DNA of 64,000 nucleotides from Ananas comosus (GCF_001540865.1 NC_033640.1:9744552-9808551); one strand, 5' to 3'. Shown: positions 36,801 through 48,592, counted from the stretch's first letter. The notes: generated from the letters alone by a model not told the origin. Made by a program: numbers and translations.

Positions 36801-37184
36801 AGTCCATTCGTTTATGGGTAAATACCAACTCAACCAAATTGCAGTTTAAGGACTTTGAAATATCAAATTTCTAGCTATGCATATAGATCAGATAGAAAAT
36901 AATTTAACTGATAAAAGAGGAACAAAAATAATAGAAAACATAAGTTTATGCCATTAAATGGGAGACACATGGATCTGAACTCAAAAACTATTTGAAATTG
37001 AGGTCGTTTGATAACATGCACCAACTTCAATATCATTTTTATTTAAAAAATCAATCTAATTAGAAACAATGTAGAAATGCCCTCGACGAACATGATGTGA
37101 CCTCATCAATGCAAAATTAAACAGTACGTCACGATACAATACGAAATGACGACAGGAAATGATGACAGGAATAGAATTACCTAT
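36801..37184. other. Gene-free spacer
   Basis: Nothing recognised beyond a short ACGACAGGAAATGATGACAGGA duplication at about 37147. Confidence 0.4.
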
Positions 37185-37728
37185 ATAGACCCTGACGTCC
37201 TCGTCAGACATCAAGATTAGAATTATCAAGGCGATATGAAATTATAGAAGTGGGTCCTATGAGTTCAAGAGATTGCTCCCACCAAATTCGTTGACGGAGC
37301 ACTTAGCCCAGCATAGCACTTAGCTCCGTCCTCGTCAAATCCAAACTTAGACAGACACCAGGACTAAAATTAGCAGGCGATGTGAGATTATAAAAGTGGG
37401 TCCTCCTCGTCAGATCCAAACTTAGACAGACACCAGGACTAGAATTACAAAGCGATGTGAGATTATAAAAGTGAGTCCTCCTCGTCAGATCCAAACTTAG
37501 ACAGAAACCAGGACTAGAATTATCAGGTGATATGAGATTATAGAAGTGGGTCCTATGGGTTAAGAGGTGTCAAATGTAACAATCCGACCCGCTAACAATA
37601 ATAATCCGTTAGGTCCAAACAACTGGCCCGAAATATTTAAATTCAATTATTATAACTAATATGCGAGATCTTATATAAACTGATCGAAATCAGCATCCTA
37701 TCCGACGTGAAACTATTGGGATGTTACA
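37185..37728 (-). mobile_element. Rearranged TRIM: terminal repeat plus 75-bp tandem array of its internal region
   Basis: The right part, 37575-37728 (TGTAACAATCCGACCC ... GGGATGTTACA), is a diverged version of the 160-bp LTR of the intact TRIM at 50749-51278. To its left, segments starting CCTCGTCA at 37330, 37405 and 37480 form a 75-bp tandem array whose unit matches the intact TRIM's internal region (CGTCGGGTCC...GATGTGAGATT). The matching left LTR is absent. So this is a TRIM derivative with internal amplification. Confidence 0.65.
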
Positions 37729-38082
37729 TTACACTCCGTTCACAAAATATGTACATATATATAGTCAAACATCGAGTGAACCCAAATTAGAGGAGATCCA
37801 TATTATTCTCTACGCACACCATGTGAAAACGCTGCCTCCCATCCACTTTTCTCTCTCTCCACTATTGTATACTTTTACCGAAGTTATTAATTCTCTTAAC
37901 AAAAATATATAATAATACTATATTACCAAAGTGGCCCCAAACATTTCCACTATGTTTACTTGCCCTAGTTAAATTAGTTCTCTTTCTTATATGCCACTAC
38001 TGTCACTATGAATGATGTTCACAACTTTGTCCCCCATCTCCCCCTTCTTCTTTCTCCTCTTCCTCCTCTGAGAGTATGGTGC

Positions 38083-38103
38083 AGCTATATATATATATAT
38101 AAG
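38083..38103 (+). promoter_or_regulatory. Probable TATA box of the CSLA gene
   Basis: CTATATATATATATATAAG lies about 100 bp upstream of the CSLA ATG, leaving space for a short 5' UTR. It follows a pyrimidine-rich CTTCTTCTTTCTCC tract, as is common in plant core promoters. (TA)n repeats are frequent in this window, so the assignment is tentative. Confidence 0.4.
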
Positions 38104-38197
38104 AAGCTCGCACGGAAAAAGCAGAAGCAGTAGAGAAGCTGTTTTAGAAAGCTTAATATATTGTTTCGAGAGAGATCGATTAATTAGTTAAGAGTAT

Positions 38198-40368
38198 ATG
38201 GAACCCATTGTGGTCTCACTAATCAAAACAGGTACATCTTTCATATGTCATTTCATTCGGTGTCAGAGTTGAGCTATATATATATAGTGCATTTGTTTCT
38301 CCCAATGCAGGTGATTTGATATGGAATGAGGGGTCGCCGATCGATTTGACCGACCTAACGGAATGTTCAGTTTATCTTCTGAGAGAGATTCGAAACTTGT
38401 TGATAGTCCCGCTGGTGCGAATTGTGGTGGTTGTGTGTTTAGTTATGACGGTGCTGATACTGGTGGAAAAGCTTTTTGTGGGTGCGGTCGCCTTGGCGGT
38501 GAAGATATGGAGGCTAAAGCCGGAGAGGCGGTATAAGTGGCAGCCGATTGCGCCGGACGAGGAGGAGGGGAGTGCGGCGTACCCGATGGTGCTCGTTCAG
38601 ATCCCAATGTACAACGAGAGAGAGGTGCATTAATTACAAAATCACTTACATTAGATTTATTGAATCTGATCAAACAGCTCAGTCGTATTTACCCTAATTT
38701 TATTGTAAGGTGTATAAGCTTTCCATCGGAGCAGCATGTGGATTAAAGTGGCCCTCGGATCGCGTGATAATACAAGTATTGGATGATTCAACTGACCCAG
38801 AAGTGAAGGTACAGTAGTTCTCTAAACCTCAATTAATTAATTAATTAAGTAATAGCTTAACTTTTTAATTATTTTATTAATTTAACAACCAATCTAGTAC
38901 TTTTTAATTGTGTCTTATATTAATAAGCTTTTTAAGGTTTGTCAAGTTTTATAGAAGTGCTTTGTGAGCAGAGCTATTTTTAATAATTTCATATTTGATT
39001 GGAAACTCAATTTTTTTCGAAATTAGATAACTATATTGACTTATAGAGGAGTCAATGAAAAAGTTTAAAGCTAACGGATCCGTTTCAAAATATGCTATTT
39101 TTGAGGGGTCTCCCTGTAACTTTTTACCCATTGAATGCGGAAAGAAAAGAACAAATAGCAGCCGTTTTCACGATCTTTTTGGCTGTGCTTTTTTCGCAGA
39201 GTATATGGTCCTCTGGACCACAAAATTACGAAAAAATCCCCCCAATTATTATTATTCTGATTTTCTAACTGGTGATGTTAAAAAAAGCAGTAACATACTG
39301 ATTAAGACACTTGAATATATTCATTGTAGTAAATTTACTTTAGTTTTTATATCAAATAGAAAGTGATTTACAATATCTACTAAAAGTTATACATTTTGAA
39401 TATTTACAGTATCAAATATGTAAATTTATACTTAGTTACGTACGAAATTATAACTGATTAGATCTTATGATATATATATATATTATTTTTAAATAAGAAT
39501 TGTTGAATTTTATCAGATTCGATAAATTTAATATGTACCGAGAAATAATAACTCTTGTAATAGTACTTTTTTATTTTAAACATATATATAATATAGAATA
39601 GGTTAATTAAAGTGTTTATATTGAGATTTTGTGCGTGTGTGTGTGTGAGAGAGAGAGAGATGCACGGAGTCCCATGCACGTGGATAGATTGTGCACTTGG
39701 GGCTCATTTAATTTTTAATATTGTGTTATTTATTTATTGCTACTTATATTTCTTTTATTTATAATATAAATTTTTTATTAAAAAATTAGATTTATATATT
39801 AACTATTATATAGAGAAATATATTGTATTTAATGTAGCACTAAGGATCATGATCGAGCATTACCTGTGGGAAAATATGCTACAAAATGCACGCAAAATTA
39901 ATAGACATATTCAAATTGTTGTGTCACTAACATATGTTATTTTTCTCTAGCCATAAAACTGATTATTTTAAATAGAAAAAAAAAATTTCTAGCTTATCAA
40001 AGCATCGAACTACTAATTTTTAGAAGTAAAATATAAAAATATGATTGTTTCAAAATACCCCACGAAGTGACTATAATTTTAGTTATTTTGTAGTGTTTGT
40101 CATTTTCATTTGATTAATTGTTGTGATCTCTTAAAGCTTTAATTTTTTTGTTTCTATTCTTTCGAGCTAGATTCAGACACATTTATGATAATTTATTGCA
40201 GCATAGCTAACGATGAGTACAAAATATAAGTACAAATGAATAGTTAGGTGGAGAGTGAAATAATCTTTATATGGTCATTTTATGTACTTCATTTTTTTTT
40301 TTGAAAATAAAAACTATAAAATGTCCCAAATGAATAAAATGCAACTGTAACTATAGTGTCTCCAACTT

Positions 40369-40422
<54 letters not shown>

Positions 40423-40957
40423 GAGCCGAAATAATATCGGTGACAAACGGACTTCGTTACCATCCATTTGTTTTGATGATCCAACCTCCAAATCGAAGAT
40501 TACTACCGTTGAACATAATCTATACCATTTGAAGTATTTAGAAATTAAATTCTAAGTTTTTTCAACATCATTGGCCTAATGATCAAAGAGTTCCAAATTT
40601 TATAATTTTAACAGTCCATATGAGACGTTTCTCATTTAATAGTGTAAAGATATTCAAATCAATTGAATTTTGGTTAGAAAATTCTTTAAACTATTTAAAA
40701 TAAGATTTATACTCTTAATCTTGATTACAAAATTTCTATCATCACTTTTTAAAGAATATTCATTTTCAGCCGTTTATTTTTATGTCTACTTTGATAGATA
40801 AGAGAACGATATCGAAATAAAATGAAATTTGATTTCTAAACGCTTCAAGTGGTATAAATCATGTTTAATGACGCCGATCGTCGATTCGAAGACTCGATCA
40901 TCGAAAATAAATGAATGACAACGAAACTTGTTTGCTACCGATAATATTCGAGCTCAA

Positions 40958-40994
<37 letters not shown>

Positions 40995-43900
40995 GTTTTG
41001 TTATATTCATGGCTACTCCGACAAAAGGATCAGGTTGTAAGGAGTGATCAACTTCAAATTTCTCTTTTGATGGGTGGGTCCATAAAAGAAATTTGTCACC
41101 AACTTTTGGTAGCACAAATCCACATCAATTAATCCATTTAATTTGGCAACCAGCTGTTAAGGGCATCATTATTGGACCATTATCCACACTTGGAAAAAAA
41201 TGGTTCATTAGGGATGCAAATGTATCAGTGTTGATGAGATCCTGTCTATTCCGAATAAAGCTATAAGTAAAAGTCCAAAATAAGAAGGAAATAAAAAAAA
41301 AAAAAGTCAAATCCATCCCAATCCTCTAAGAAATGGAGCAGGAAACGGGAGAAGGGGGACTTTTTTTTTTTTAAATATGATCTGCCCCAATAAGCAGCTA
41401 AAAACTTGGTTCCATTCCGACCCGTTCCGAATAGAGCGATAAGTGAGAACCAAAAATAGGATAAAATCTAACTCACCCTGAATCCATCTGCTAAGAAAGT
41501 AGGGTGGGAGTCAGGGGGTCCCTCTCGCCCCCAGAATCTGCAAACTCGCTGCCGGATCCGTCTCCTTTGCATCCTTATGCTGAATATAGCTATCCCTTGC
41601 CCTATATTGTGTCCCGTTCAAATTTGAGGGTGTTAAAAGATAAATTCAACTATTATAGTTTGGCACCTCTTGTGCAATTTCATAAGACACAAATTTATCA
41701 GTATTTGATTAGATTGTTAGCGATCCTAATACAAGTTACAGATTAGGTTTAATTTATATGAAGATAACGACATGTGACGCCCAGCTTTCCAGGAGTCATC
41801 CATTCTAGAACTACTCTAGTTGTAATAAGCTTAACCCTTTTTACCTGTTGGGCCTAACCATCGCCCAAAATGTTATAGTCAGGTTACGAAGTTTAACCTT
41901 ATTATTTATATCTCATTTATAAGACTAACTTTTGGGGTGTCACATTTCTTTTCCCTTTAAGCCTTGATGTTCTCGTCAGACTACAGCACACGCACAATTA
42001 TCAGGTGATGTGAGATTCTTCCCGCCAATCTTGTTATTCTAGCCCTAACTTAGCTTGTCATTCAGTCCCTAATTCAGCCGAAAGACATCTCACACTTCTA
42101 GCTAGTAATTAGATATGATACCAACTGTGATGCTCCACATCCTAAGAAGGTCATCAATCTTAGAATTATTCTAGCTTTTACATGTTTAATTCTTTTAACC
42201 AATTGAATCTGGCCACCGTCCCAAATGTTATAGTCGGATAAATAGTTATAGAGCTAAAAGGTGTCGTTTCGAGCTGGTTTGGCCCCGTTTCGATCAATTG
42301 GACCCAATTTTATCTAACCTAGATAACTAGCAGTAACTTATTTTGCGTGTATCAATCACTGACCCGAAATATTTAAGTTCAAGATTATCACTACTGATGT
42401 AATTATTCTTAATTTAATAATTTCAGAGTTTGGTGGATTTGGAGTGTCAAAAATGGAAGAGCGAAGGAGTGAACATAAGATACGAGGTGCGAGGCAACAG
42501 GAAGGGATACAAAGCTGGCGCCCTGAAAGAAGGAATGAAGCACGAATACGTGCAGGAGTGTGAATACATTGCCATGTTCGACGCCGATTTCCAACCCGAA
42601 TCCAATTTCCTATTGCGAACTATACCTTTCCTCATGCACAACCCGGAAATAGCACTCGTTCAAGCTCGATGGAAATTCGGTAAGCAAAATTTTAGACTAG
42701 TCAATCGTAATTCGTCGAGTATAAATTTCGTGGTACGTTTCACAAGGAGACGATGATCTGAAAATGTCTCTATCCTGACGGTATCACAAAGAGCTCTGAC
42801 AATATCAATTGATCGTACATTCATGACAATTACCGTCAAAAAATATGTGTACTTTACCTAATATCTAGACACTTAGCTCTAGGAACAAGTGAATGGATGT
42901 ATATATGCACAACCATTGCCAATGCATGCAACCTATCTTTCCATACAATCATATGAAAAACCTCAAAAACAAGGCTCACAATTCTTGCTTATATATAAGA
43001 ATGAATAGTACTAGTTACATGCAGAAATTAAGCAATTTCCAAGCATTACCTGATTGAAAACCACCGAATTTTATTGAGATTTTTTGTGCAGTGAACGCCG
43101 ACGAATGCTTGATGACGAGGTTGCAAGAGATGTCGCTCGACTACCATTTCAAGATCGAACAAGAGGCAGGATCATCATGCTTTGCGTTTTTCGGTTTTAA
43201 TGGTAAAATCTTACTCCTTCCTAAAACTAAACCTGTGTTTAAACACCTCTTTTATGCCTTGACGTTCTAAATCTAGTTTTTGACTAGTCTTAAAATGATG
43301 AGTCTTTAATTTCTAGGGCAGTTGATTGAGATACTCAACGTGGTGTGGCATATTCTAAGACCCGAAAACTACGCCAAATTTCTCCTAATCTAGCATCAAA
43401 ACTATATCTTTTAGGAACCGCTGGAGTTTGGAGGATAAAAGCCATCACAGACGCCGGCGGTTGGAAGGATCGGACGACGGTGGAAGACATGGATCTAGCG
43501 GTTCGAGCTGGCCTTCGCGGTTGGAAATTCGTTTACATCGGCGACCTTAAAGTATGTCACTCTTCCTTTAATCCAAACCAGCACTCTAAATATCAAACAC
43601 CAAGCACCATATTTAAGTATTGACATTTGGATACAATTGAATGTTACATTTATTTGTTCCTACTATTGCATGAAAAATAGGTTAAAAGTGAGCTACCAAG
43701 TACTTTCAAGGCATTTAGGTACCAGCAACATAGATGGTCTTGTGGCCCTGCTAATTTGTTTAAGAAGATGGCTGTGGAAATTATACAAAGCAAGGTCATC
43801 ACTCTTCTTTATTAGTTTGCTAGTCTCTTCTTCTTTTTATTTTTTACTTTTTTCTCTTTTCTGAGAAAAGTTTCGTAATCATCTGAACTTTGCCCGAATT

Positions 43901-45970
43901 GTAATTGGCGACTTGAACTTCATAACTTCGACTTAACTCCAAAAGCTTAAACTATCAGGTGGAGAAATCCATCACGCTATATACAGCCCAACATTCTAAT
44001 TTGTATTCAATACCGGATTAACATTCTTAACAAGAATTATTGTTCGGCTTGTAAATTTTAACATTTTAAAGTTCAGATAGTAAACTACAACTCGATTTTC
44101 TTTTTTCTTTTTTTTTTTTACTTTTGCGACTAATTGGAGAACTCTGTTGATACTAAAACATTACTCTGTATATTTGCTGCAGAAGGTGTCAATATGGAAG
44201 AAACTCCACATACTATATGACTTCTTCTTTGTCGGTAAAATTGTGGCTCACACATTAACCTTCATCTACTACTGTGTACTGATTCCAGTTTCCGTGTTTT
44301 TTCCCGAAGTGGAGATCCCTCTCTGGGGTGTGGCTTATGTTCCCACAATTATTACCCTCTGCAAATCTGTGGGTACACCAAGGTAAAAGCTAGTTCTTAG
44401 AGATTGTAGACACACGGTTTTCTCTTTAATTCAGTAGAATTTAGTGTTTCTTTGACCTGACTAGAGCTTAGAACCATTCTAAAGGCAATAATTACTATTT
44501 CGTTTCAGAAAAGTTCTATAATCACTTTAGGGTCCTATTTCTCTAGAGCCCCATGCGCAAGGTTTTCCTCGCATACGAGGTGATCCCGCTGCTCAGCGAC
44601 GAAATGCATCCACCCAGTCCAAATTGGGGGGCTTGAAATCATCCCATGGCCGATGAACGATAGGAATACGGTGTTGTTAGGAAAGGCTTGGCTCTTGTGC
44701 TTCAAAAGCGCGATTCAGCATTCTTAAAGGGGATTATCAAACATCTTAATTTTGAAACTATTTGGTTTTTGAAGTAGATAACTATTCGTTTGGCCTGATT
44801 TGTGGAAAGAAACAATTGCCAGACAACTGGCAAGTGAAAACGTTGGACCTTTCGCATCCATGTATATTGAAAAGAGCTTCTAAGTCTTGATATTATAATT
44901 TTCAACTTTAAGTTTCTACTTTTGTCACGGCAAAGACACCGCACAAACAAGCTCTAGTCAGGCAAAACATGCCCTTACATTGAACCCACATATTAGCAAG
45001 CATATTAATTAATACATCAAAAGGTGTCTGTTCATTGTTCCTACTCTATTTCCTTGTTGATATAACATTAAATATCCCAAATTCATAATTTCCTTTTTTA
45101 TTTTTCTCCTGTTGCAGCTCTTTTCATCTGGTGATACTATGGATTTTGTTTGAGAATGTTATGTCACTGCACCGGACAAAAGCGGCTTTAACTGGTTTGT
45201 TGGATGCTGGGAGAGTCAATGAGTGGGTGGTCACTGAGAAGTTGGGGGAAGCTCAAAAGACAAAACCAGCTACAACACGAGAAGCAGATCTGACTAAGAA
45301 TCTATTAGTAGATACTCATGAGCAAACAAATCCATGCATTCTCAAACCAAAGAAACAGCAAACTAGGTTTTGGCATAGGTATGGTTTCATTAATGATCTT
45401 TGTTAACTCAGTGTGCTCGTAAAGTTCATGCGAAAAGGTTTTGTTCGTTTCGATTTTGTCATCCAGCGTGAGATTCGTTGAACATGATCACTGTTCACTA
45501 ACAGTAAAAGTGGCTATGCCACCTGACCATTTGGATGTACAGGTCAGGTCGAAGGTCGACATTCGACTCATTAACAGTTTAAGAGTTGGTTTGCATCGAG
45601 TTTCCTTGACCTGGCGGGTCATGACACCCTACTTAATTGACTCGACCTAACTGGCCCTCATCGGTTCTGGCAAGCCGATGCTACTTGACTCGACCCGACC
45701 CTGACCTGACTCGACTTGTTACCATCCCTACTTCTAAATTTCGACAAAATCATCTTCAAGTACTCAAAATAATCAGCATTTTTTTTTTTTTTTCTTTTTA
45801 ATGCTAGGTTCTATTACTCGGAACTCTCCGTTGGAACCTTCATGTTGCTTTGTGGGTGCTATGATGTTGTATATGCTAAAGAAGGATACTTCATCTACCT
45901 CTTCCTTCAAGGACTCGCATTTTTAGTAACAGGTTTTGGGTGCATGGGCACACATCTCCCTGATTCTTAA
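38198..45970 (+). CDS. CSLA: Cellulose-synthase-like A glucomannan 4-beta-mannosyltransferase; 10 exons
   Basis: Exons: 38198-38231, 38311-38624, 38710-38808, 42427-42679, 43092-43202, 43415-43551, 43681-43794, 44183-44382, 45118-45378, 45808-45970. All are GT-AG, frame open, 561 aa. An N-terminal membrane helix lies at about 44-63. The GT2 core carries the processive glycosyltransferase signature: first Asp motif DDSTD (141-145), DAD (201-203), TVEDMD (292-297) and QQHRW (331-335). C-terminal hydrophobic helices follow, around the [21 protein letters not shown] region, the [15 protein letters not shown] region and the last 50 residues. CSLA enzymes polymerise GDP-mannose and GDP-glucose into (gluco)mannan in the Golgi. 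Exon 9 has a longer hydrophilic linker ([15 protein letters not shown] on) than I would expect. Intron 3 is 3.6 kb because of mobile-element insertions. Closest to the CSLA9 type, but the subfamily number is not certain. Confidence 0.93.
40419..40959. mobile_element. Foldback element, family F (541 bp), in CSLA intron 3
   Basis: The left tip AGTTGAGCCGAAATAATATCG pairs with CGATAATATTCGAGCTCAACT at the right. Inner blocks match 23109-23650 almost phrase for phrase (CCAAATCGAAGATTACTACC, GATCGTCGATTCGAAGACTC). It sits between (TA)n at 40374-40418 and (TC)n/(TA)n at 40960-40996. Confidence 0.85.
41150..41560. repeat. Degraded hAT-MITE-like sequence in CSLA intron 3
   Basis: The phrases GGGATGCAAATG, CTATTCCGAATAAAGC, CCGACCCGTTCCGAATAGAGC and AATCCATCTGCTAAGAAA resemble the intact hAT MITE at 58250-58541 and are partly duplicated (CGATAAGTGAGAACCAAAAATAG against CTATAAGTAAAAGTCCAAAATAAG). 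Ends are unclear. Confidence 0.4.
41773..42300 (-). mobile_element. TRIM-type retroelement, second family, in CSLA intron 3
   Basis: The left LTR, 41773-41943, runs TGTGACGCCCAGC ... GGGGTGTCACA. The right copy starts at 42126 (TGTGATGCTCCAC) and is recognisable to about 42250, then degrades. Next to the right LTR is GATATGATACCAAC, the complement of a TTGGTATCA-type primer-binding site. Next to the left LTR is TTTCTTTTCCCTTT, the complement of a purine-rich tract, so the element points to the minus strand. There is no coding capacity. Sequence at 42300-42400 (CTGACCCGAAATATTTAAGTTC) resembles the LTR of the other TRIM family, suggesting a second fragment. Confidence 0.7.
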
Positions 45971-47046
45971 CCAAGTTGCGAATCCAGATAAATAATGGGA
46001 CTAAGTCGCAAAATTGCACATAGCTGCTCCAGCTTCATATAAAGATATTCTTGTCATCTTCATGTATTTGTATTTCCCCCTCAAAAGGGAGCCACCATTA
46101 GTTCTTTATTTCTAGCGGCAAAAAAAGCTCGATAAAATAAACATCTAGTGCATTTTCATTTTTGTTAGAATTTAAATACTGAGCTACCGATCGATGTACC
46201 ATGTAATTATCAACTTTGATTCTGATATTATTTGTTGGAGCATAGATAAAATAATCAAAAGAAGTGGTTTGAAGAGAAAACAAAATTGGATTTGTATTTG
46301 TAAAGGTTTAACAAGAGCATGAGTTTTAAAGTATCAGCTGAGATATATAGCGAATGCATTTATAGTTTTATTTTTCGCGAGACATAGAAAGTTCTAGAAA
46401 AAACAGTAGATATTATATACGGGTCGAGAGTGTCTGAGATGCAGAGCACGATATTGAGAATGATGAGATCGGACTTAAAGTGCGCAATTATTAATTAAAT
46501 CCTTTCAAAATATCTTGAGAAACGGACACCTGCGCTAAAAGTTACGGGCAAAAAATATCTCTTCACTGCCCGACAAAGATTAAACTTTGCATGGACCATG
46601 TCTACCACGTCATCATAATGGAGAGAGTAAATGTGAAGGGAGCAGTCAAATTAGAGGAGGCCACGTACCTGAATAAGTAGGCCGGTGCATAGACTTGGTT
46701 CACGTAATAATCACGAACCGGATAGGGCCGAGCCATTTCCCCGATCCGTCCAAAGAGTGGGTCCCGTCACTCCTATTTTATCTGCTCGGTAACAATGCGC
46801 GGAGACCCTTCAATATTCGCAATTTTGAAGAAAGCCCCTCAACTTGTTTGTTTTTTTGGCCCTTCCCAATCTGAGCTACCTGCAATTTGGAGCCACAAAA
46901 TTTAGTAAATTTAATAATTCTGTAAGCTATTGGCTATTAATTAATAGAATAATAACGAATATATTTAAATAAAAAATTTTATAATCTTTAATTTATTATT
47001 TTCAAATTTTCAAATTTGTGTGGTGCCGAATCAGGAGATCGTATAG
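45971..47046. other. 3' flank of CSLA and upstream region of the RING gene
   Basis: The CSLA 3' UTR probably covers the first 150 bases or so. The rest is spacer. Around 46600-46800 the G+C content rises (CACGTCATC, CACGTACC and TTCACGTAATAA give G-box-like ACGT cores), consistent with a promoter for the short gene downstream. Confidence 0.4.
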
Positions 47047-47113
47047 TTGAGGGGGTCTCCGTGCATTTTTACCTCCGTTTTGGTTTTTCCCCTTGCTCCT
47101 CTTCCTCCTCCGA

Positions 47114-47124
47114 TCTATAAAACC
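47114..47124 (+). promoter_or_regulatory. Probable TATA box of the RING gene
   Basis: TCTATAAAACC, about 70 bp upstream of the ATG at 47191 and followed by CCCTAACCCTCG (telo-box-like). A TATA box here makes the earlier in-frame start positions (47047 and, less clearly, 47146) unlikely. Confidence 0.45.
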
Positions 47125-47190
47125 CTAACCCTCGCTACCCACGTGATGGCCCCCCATACCGGCGGCGGCAGTGGCGGCGGCGGAGGCGCG

Positions 47191-47457
47191 ATGGACTCCT
47201 CGGCGGCGGCGGCGGCGGCGCGGGGCGGGCGAATCGTGCTGGTGAACGAGCTGGGATCGGGGGCGGGGGAGGAGGTGAAGGAGGTGGGGTGTGGGCATAG
47301 GTTTCACGGCGGGTGCATAGAGAGGTGGATGGGGATGAGGGCCACGTGCCCCGTGTGTAGGGCTAGGGTTAGGGTTTCAGCGGAGGAGGAGGAGGAGACG
47401 ATCGGGAGGAGGAGGAGGAGAGTGGGTGTTTGGATCGCGCTCGCGATCGGACGGTGA
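47191..47457 (+). CDS. Small protein with an incomplete RING-H2 finger; E3-ligase-like, possibly damaged
   Basis: 88 aa from the ATG at 47191. After an Ala-rich start comes EEVKEVGCGHRFHGGCIERW, then MGMRATCPVCR. This is the second half of a RING-H2 finger: metal ligands 3-8 (C..H..H..C and CPVC) are present. The expected first pair (CxIC, just before the acidic stretch) is missing; that place reads RIVLVNELGSGAGEE. The pattern resembles the small MPSR1-like or RHA-type E3 ubiquitin ligases, where the complete finger has eight ligands. The C-terminus is acidic, then Arg-rich. The stop lies 14 bases before the N at 47471 and the start of a perfect palindrome, so this locus is next to an assembly join. 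It may be a pseudogene with an internal deletion, a true half-RING protein, or affected by mis-assembly. Confidence 0.55.
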   Translation: MDSSAAAAAARGGRIVLVNELGSGAGEEVKEVGCGHRFHGGCIERWMGMRATCPVCRARVRVSAEEEEETIGRRRRRVGVWIALAIGR

Positions 47458-47471
47458 GGATTGAGCGATCN

Positions 47472-48207
47472 ATATTTACTACTCATAAACAAATTTATTA
47501 AATTTGATCATATTTAATGCATCTGATCCGTCCCTATCTATAGTTTGCGCCGGACCCGAGTCCAATCCCAAGTAATAAGGCTCAAGGCCATATAGAAAAT
47601 AGACTTTTGAACTTAGGCCCAGGTAGGCCCAAGGCCCAGTGTGTTAGGCGCAGTTTGGCTTTTAGGCCCACGCAACATTGAACAAAATAAAGTTGGGACG
47701 AAAGCATTTGACATGATGTGCAGAATCTTATAGAAACAAATGAGTGTAGTTACCTCATATTTTGGGTATTTAATTAATCTAATCTCGATTAATATTATTG
47801 ATGTTCAACTTTCTAATTCATATAGTGAGTATAATCACACTGTGCTAATTGGAAATATCCAATATCAAGATCCACAACCAATAATATTAATCGAGATTAG
47901 ATTAATTAAATACCCAAAATATGAGGTAACTACACTCATTTGTTTCTATAAGATTCTGCACATCATGTCAAATGCTTTCGTCCCAACTTTATTTTGTTCA
48001 ATGTTGCGTGGGCCTAAAAGCCAAACTGCGCCTAACACACTGGGCCTTGGGCCTACCTGGGCCTAAGTTCAAAAGTCTATTTTCTATATGGCCTTGAGCC
48101 TTATTACTTGGGATTGGACTCGGGTCCGGCGCAAACTATAGATAGGGACGGATCAGATGCATTAAATATGATCAAATTTAATAAATTTGTTTATGAGTAG
48201 TAAATAT
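47472..48207. repeat. Perfect inverted repeat, 329-bp arms, 78-bp loop, starting at an N
   Basis: Bases 47472-47800 are, as far as I can read, the exact reverse complement of 47879-48207, with 47801-47878 between. The left arm starts at the base after the N of 47471. The arms contain many GGCCCA/TGGGCC words. Ordinary foldback elements in this window have diverged arms; perfect arms and the exact coincidence with an N suggest an assembly or read chimera. The right arm would then be the genuine copy, as it continues into unique sequence. Confidence 0.9.
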
Positions 48208-48440
48208 GTGTCTGCTAATATTGTCAAGCTCTAGGTTTGGTCTTCCATGCAACTTGCAGTGTCTGGCTAAAACTTCCATTGAGTAAGAGATTAATTAAGC
48301 CATTGAGAAATTGCATCTTAGCCTTGGGAATAGATAAATTTTACCTCTAATAAAATAATATGTTGGTTCAATGTGTTTTTAGTGGGTATTACTTTAGTTG
48401 AGAGATAAAGACAAAATTAAGATACTAAAAGCTGTAATAC
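48208..48440. other. Gene-free spacer
   Basis: Short AT-rich stretch between the palindrome and a SINE; nothing recognised. Confidence 0.4.
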
Positions 48441-48592
48441 CCCAGGTCTTTAGCGCAAGTAGTAAAGATTTGATGGTTAGTATCCGAGGTTCCAAATTCG
48501 AATCCTAATTGATTCATATTTTCAGCTAAATTTATTTCTAAACAAAATATACAAAGTGAATAATATACTATCTCTCTCTCAAAAAAAAAAAA
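48441..48592 (+). mobile_element. tRNA-derived SINE, plus-strand copy
   Basis: It starts near CCAGGTCTTTAGCGCAAGTAG (A-box region) and has TTCGAATCCTAATTGATTCA after the B box. AGCTAAATTTATTTCTAAAC follows, then CTCTCTCTC and poly(A). It is closely related to 60998-61158 and the minus-strand copy at 28453-28624. No clear target duplication was found. Confidence 0.8.

Noticed and set aside
47047..47190. Longer N-terminus for the RING gene
   Set aside because: The extension spans the probable TATA box (47114-47124) and has no family resemblance; the ATG at 47191 is preferred.
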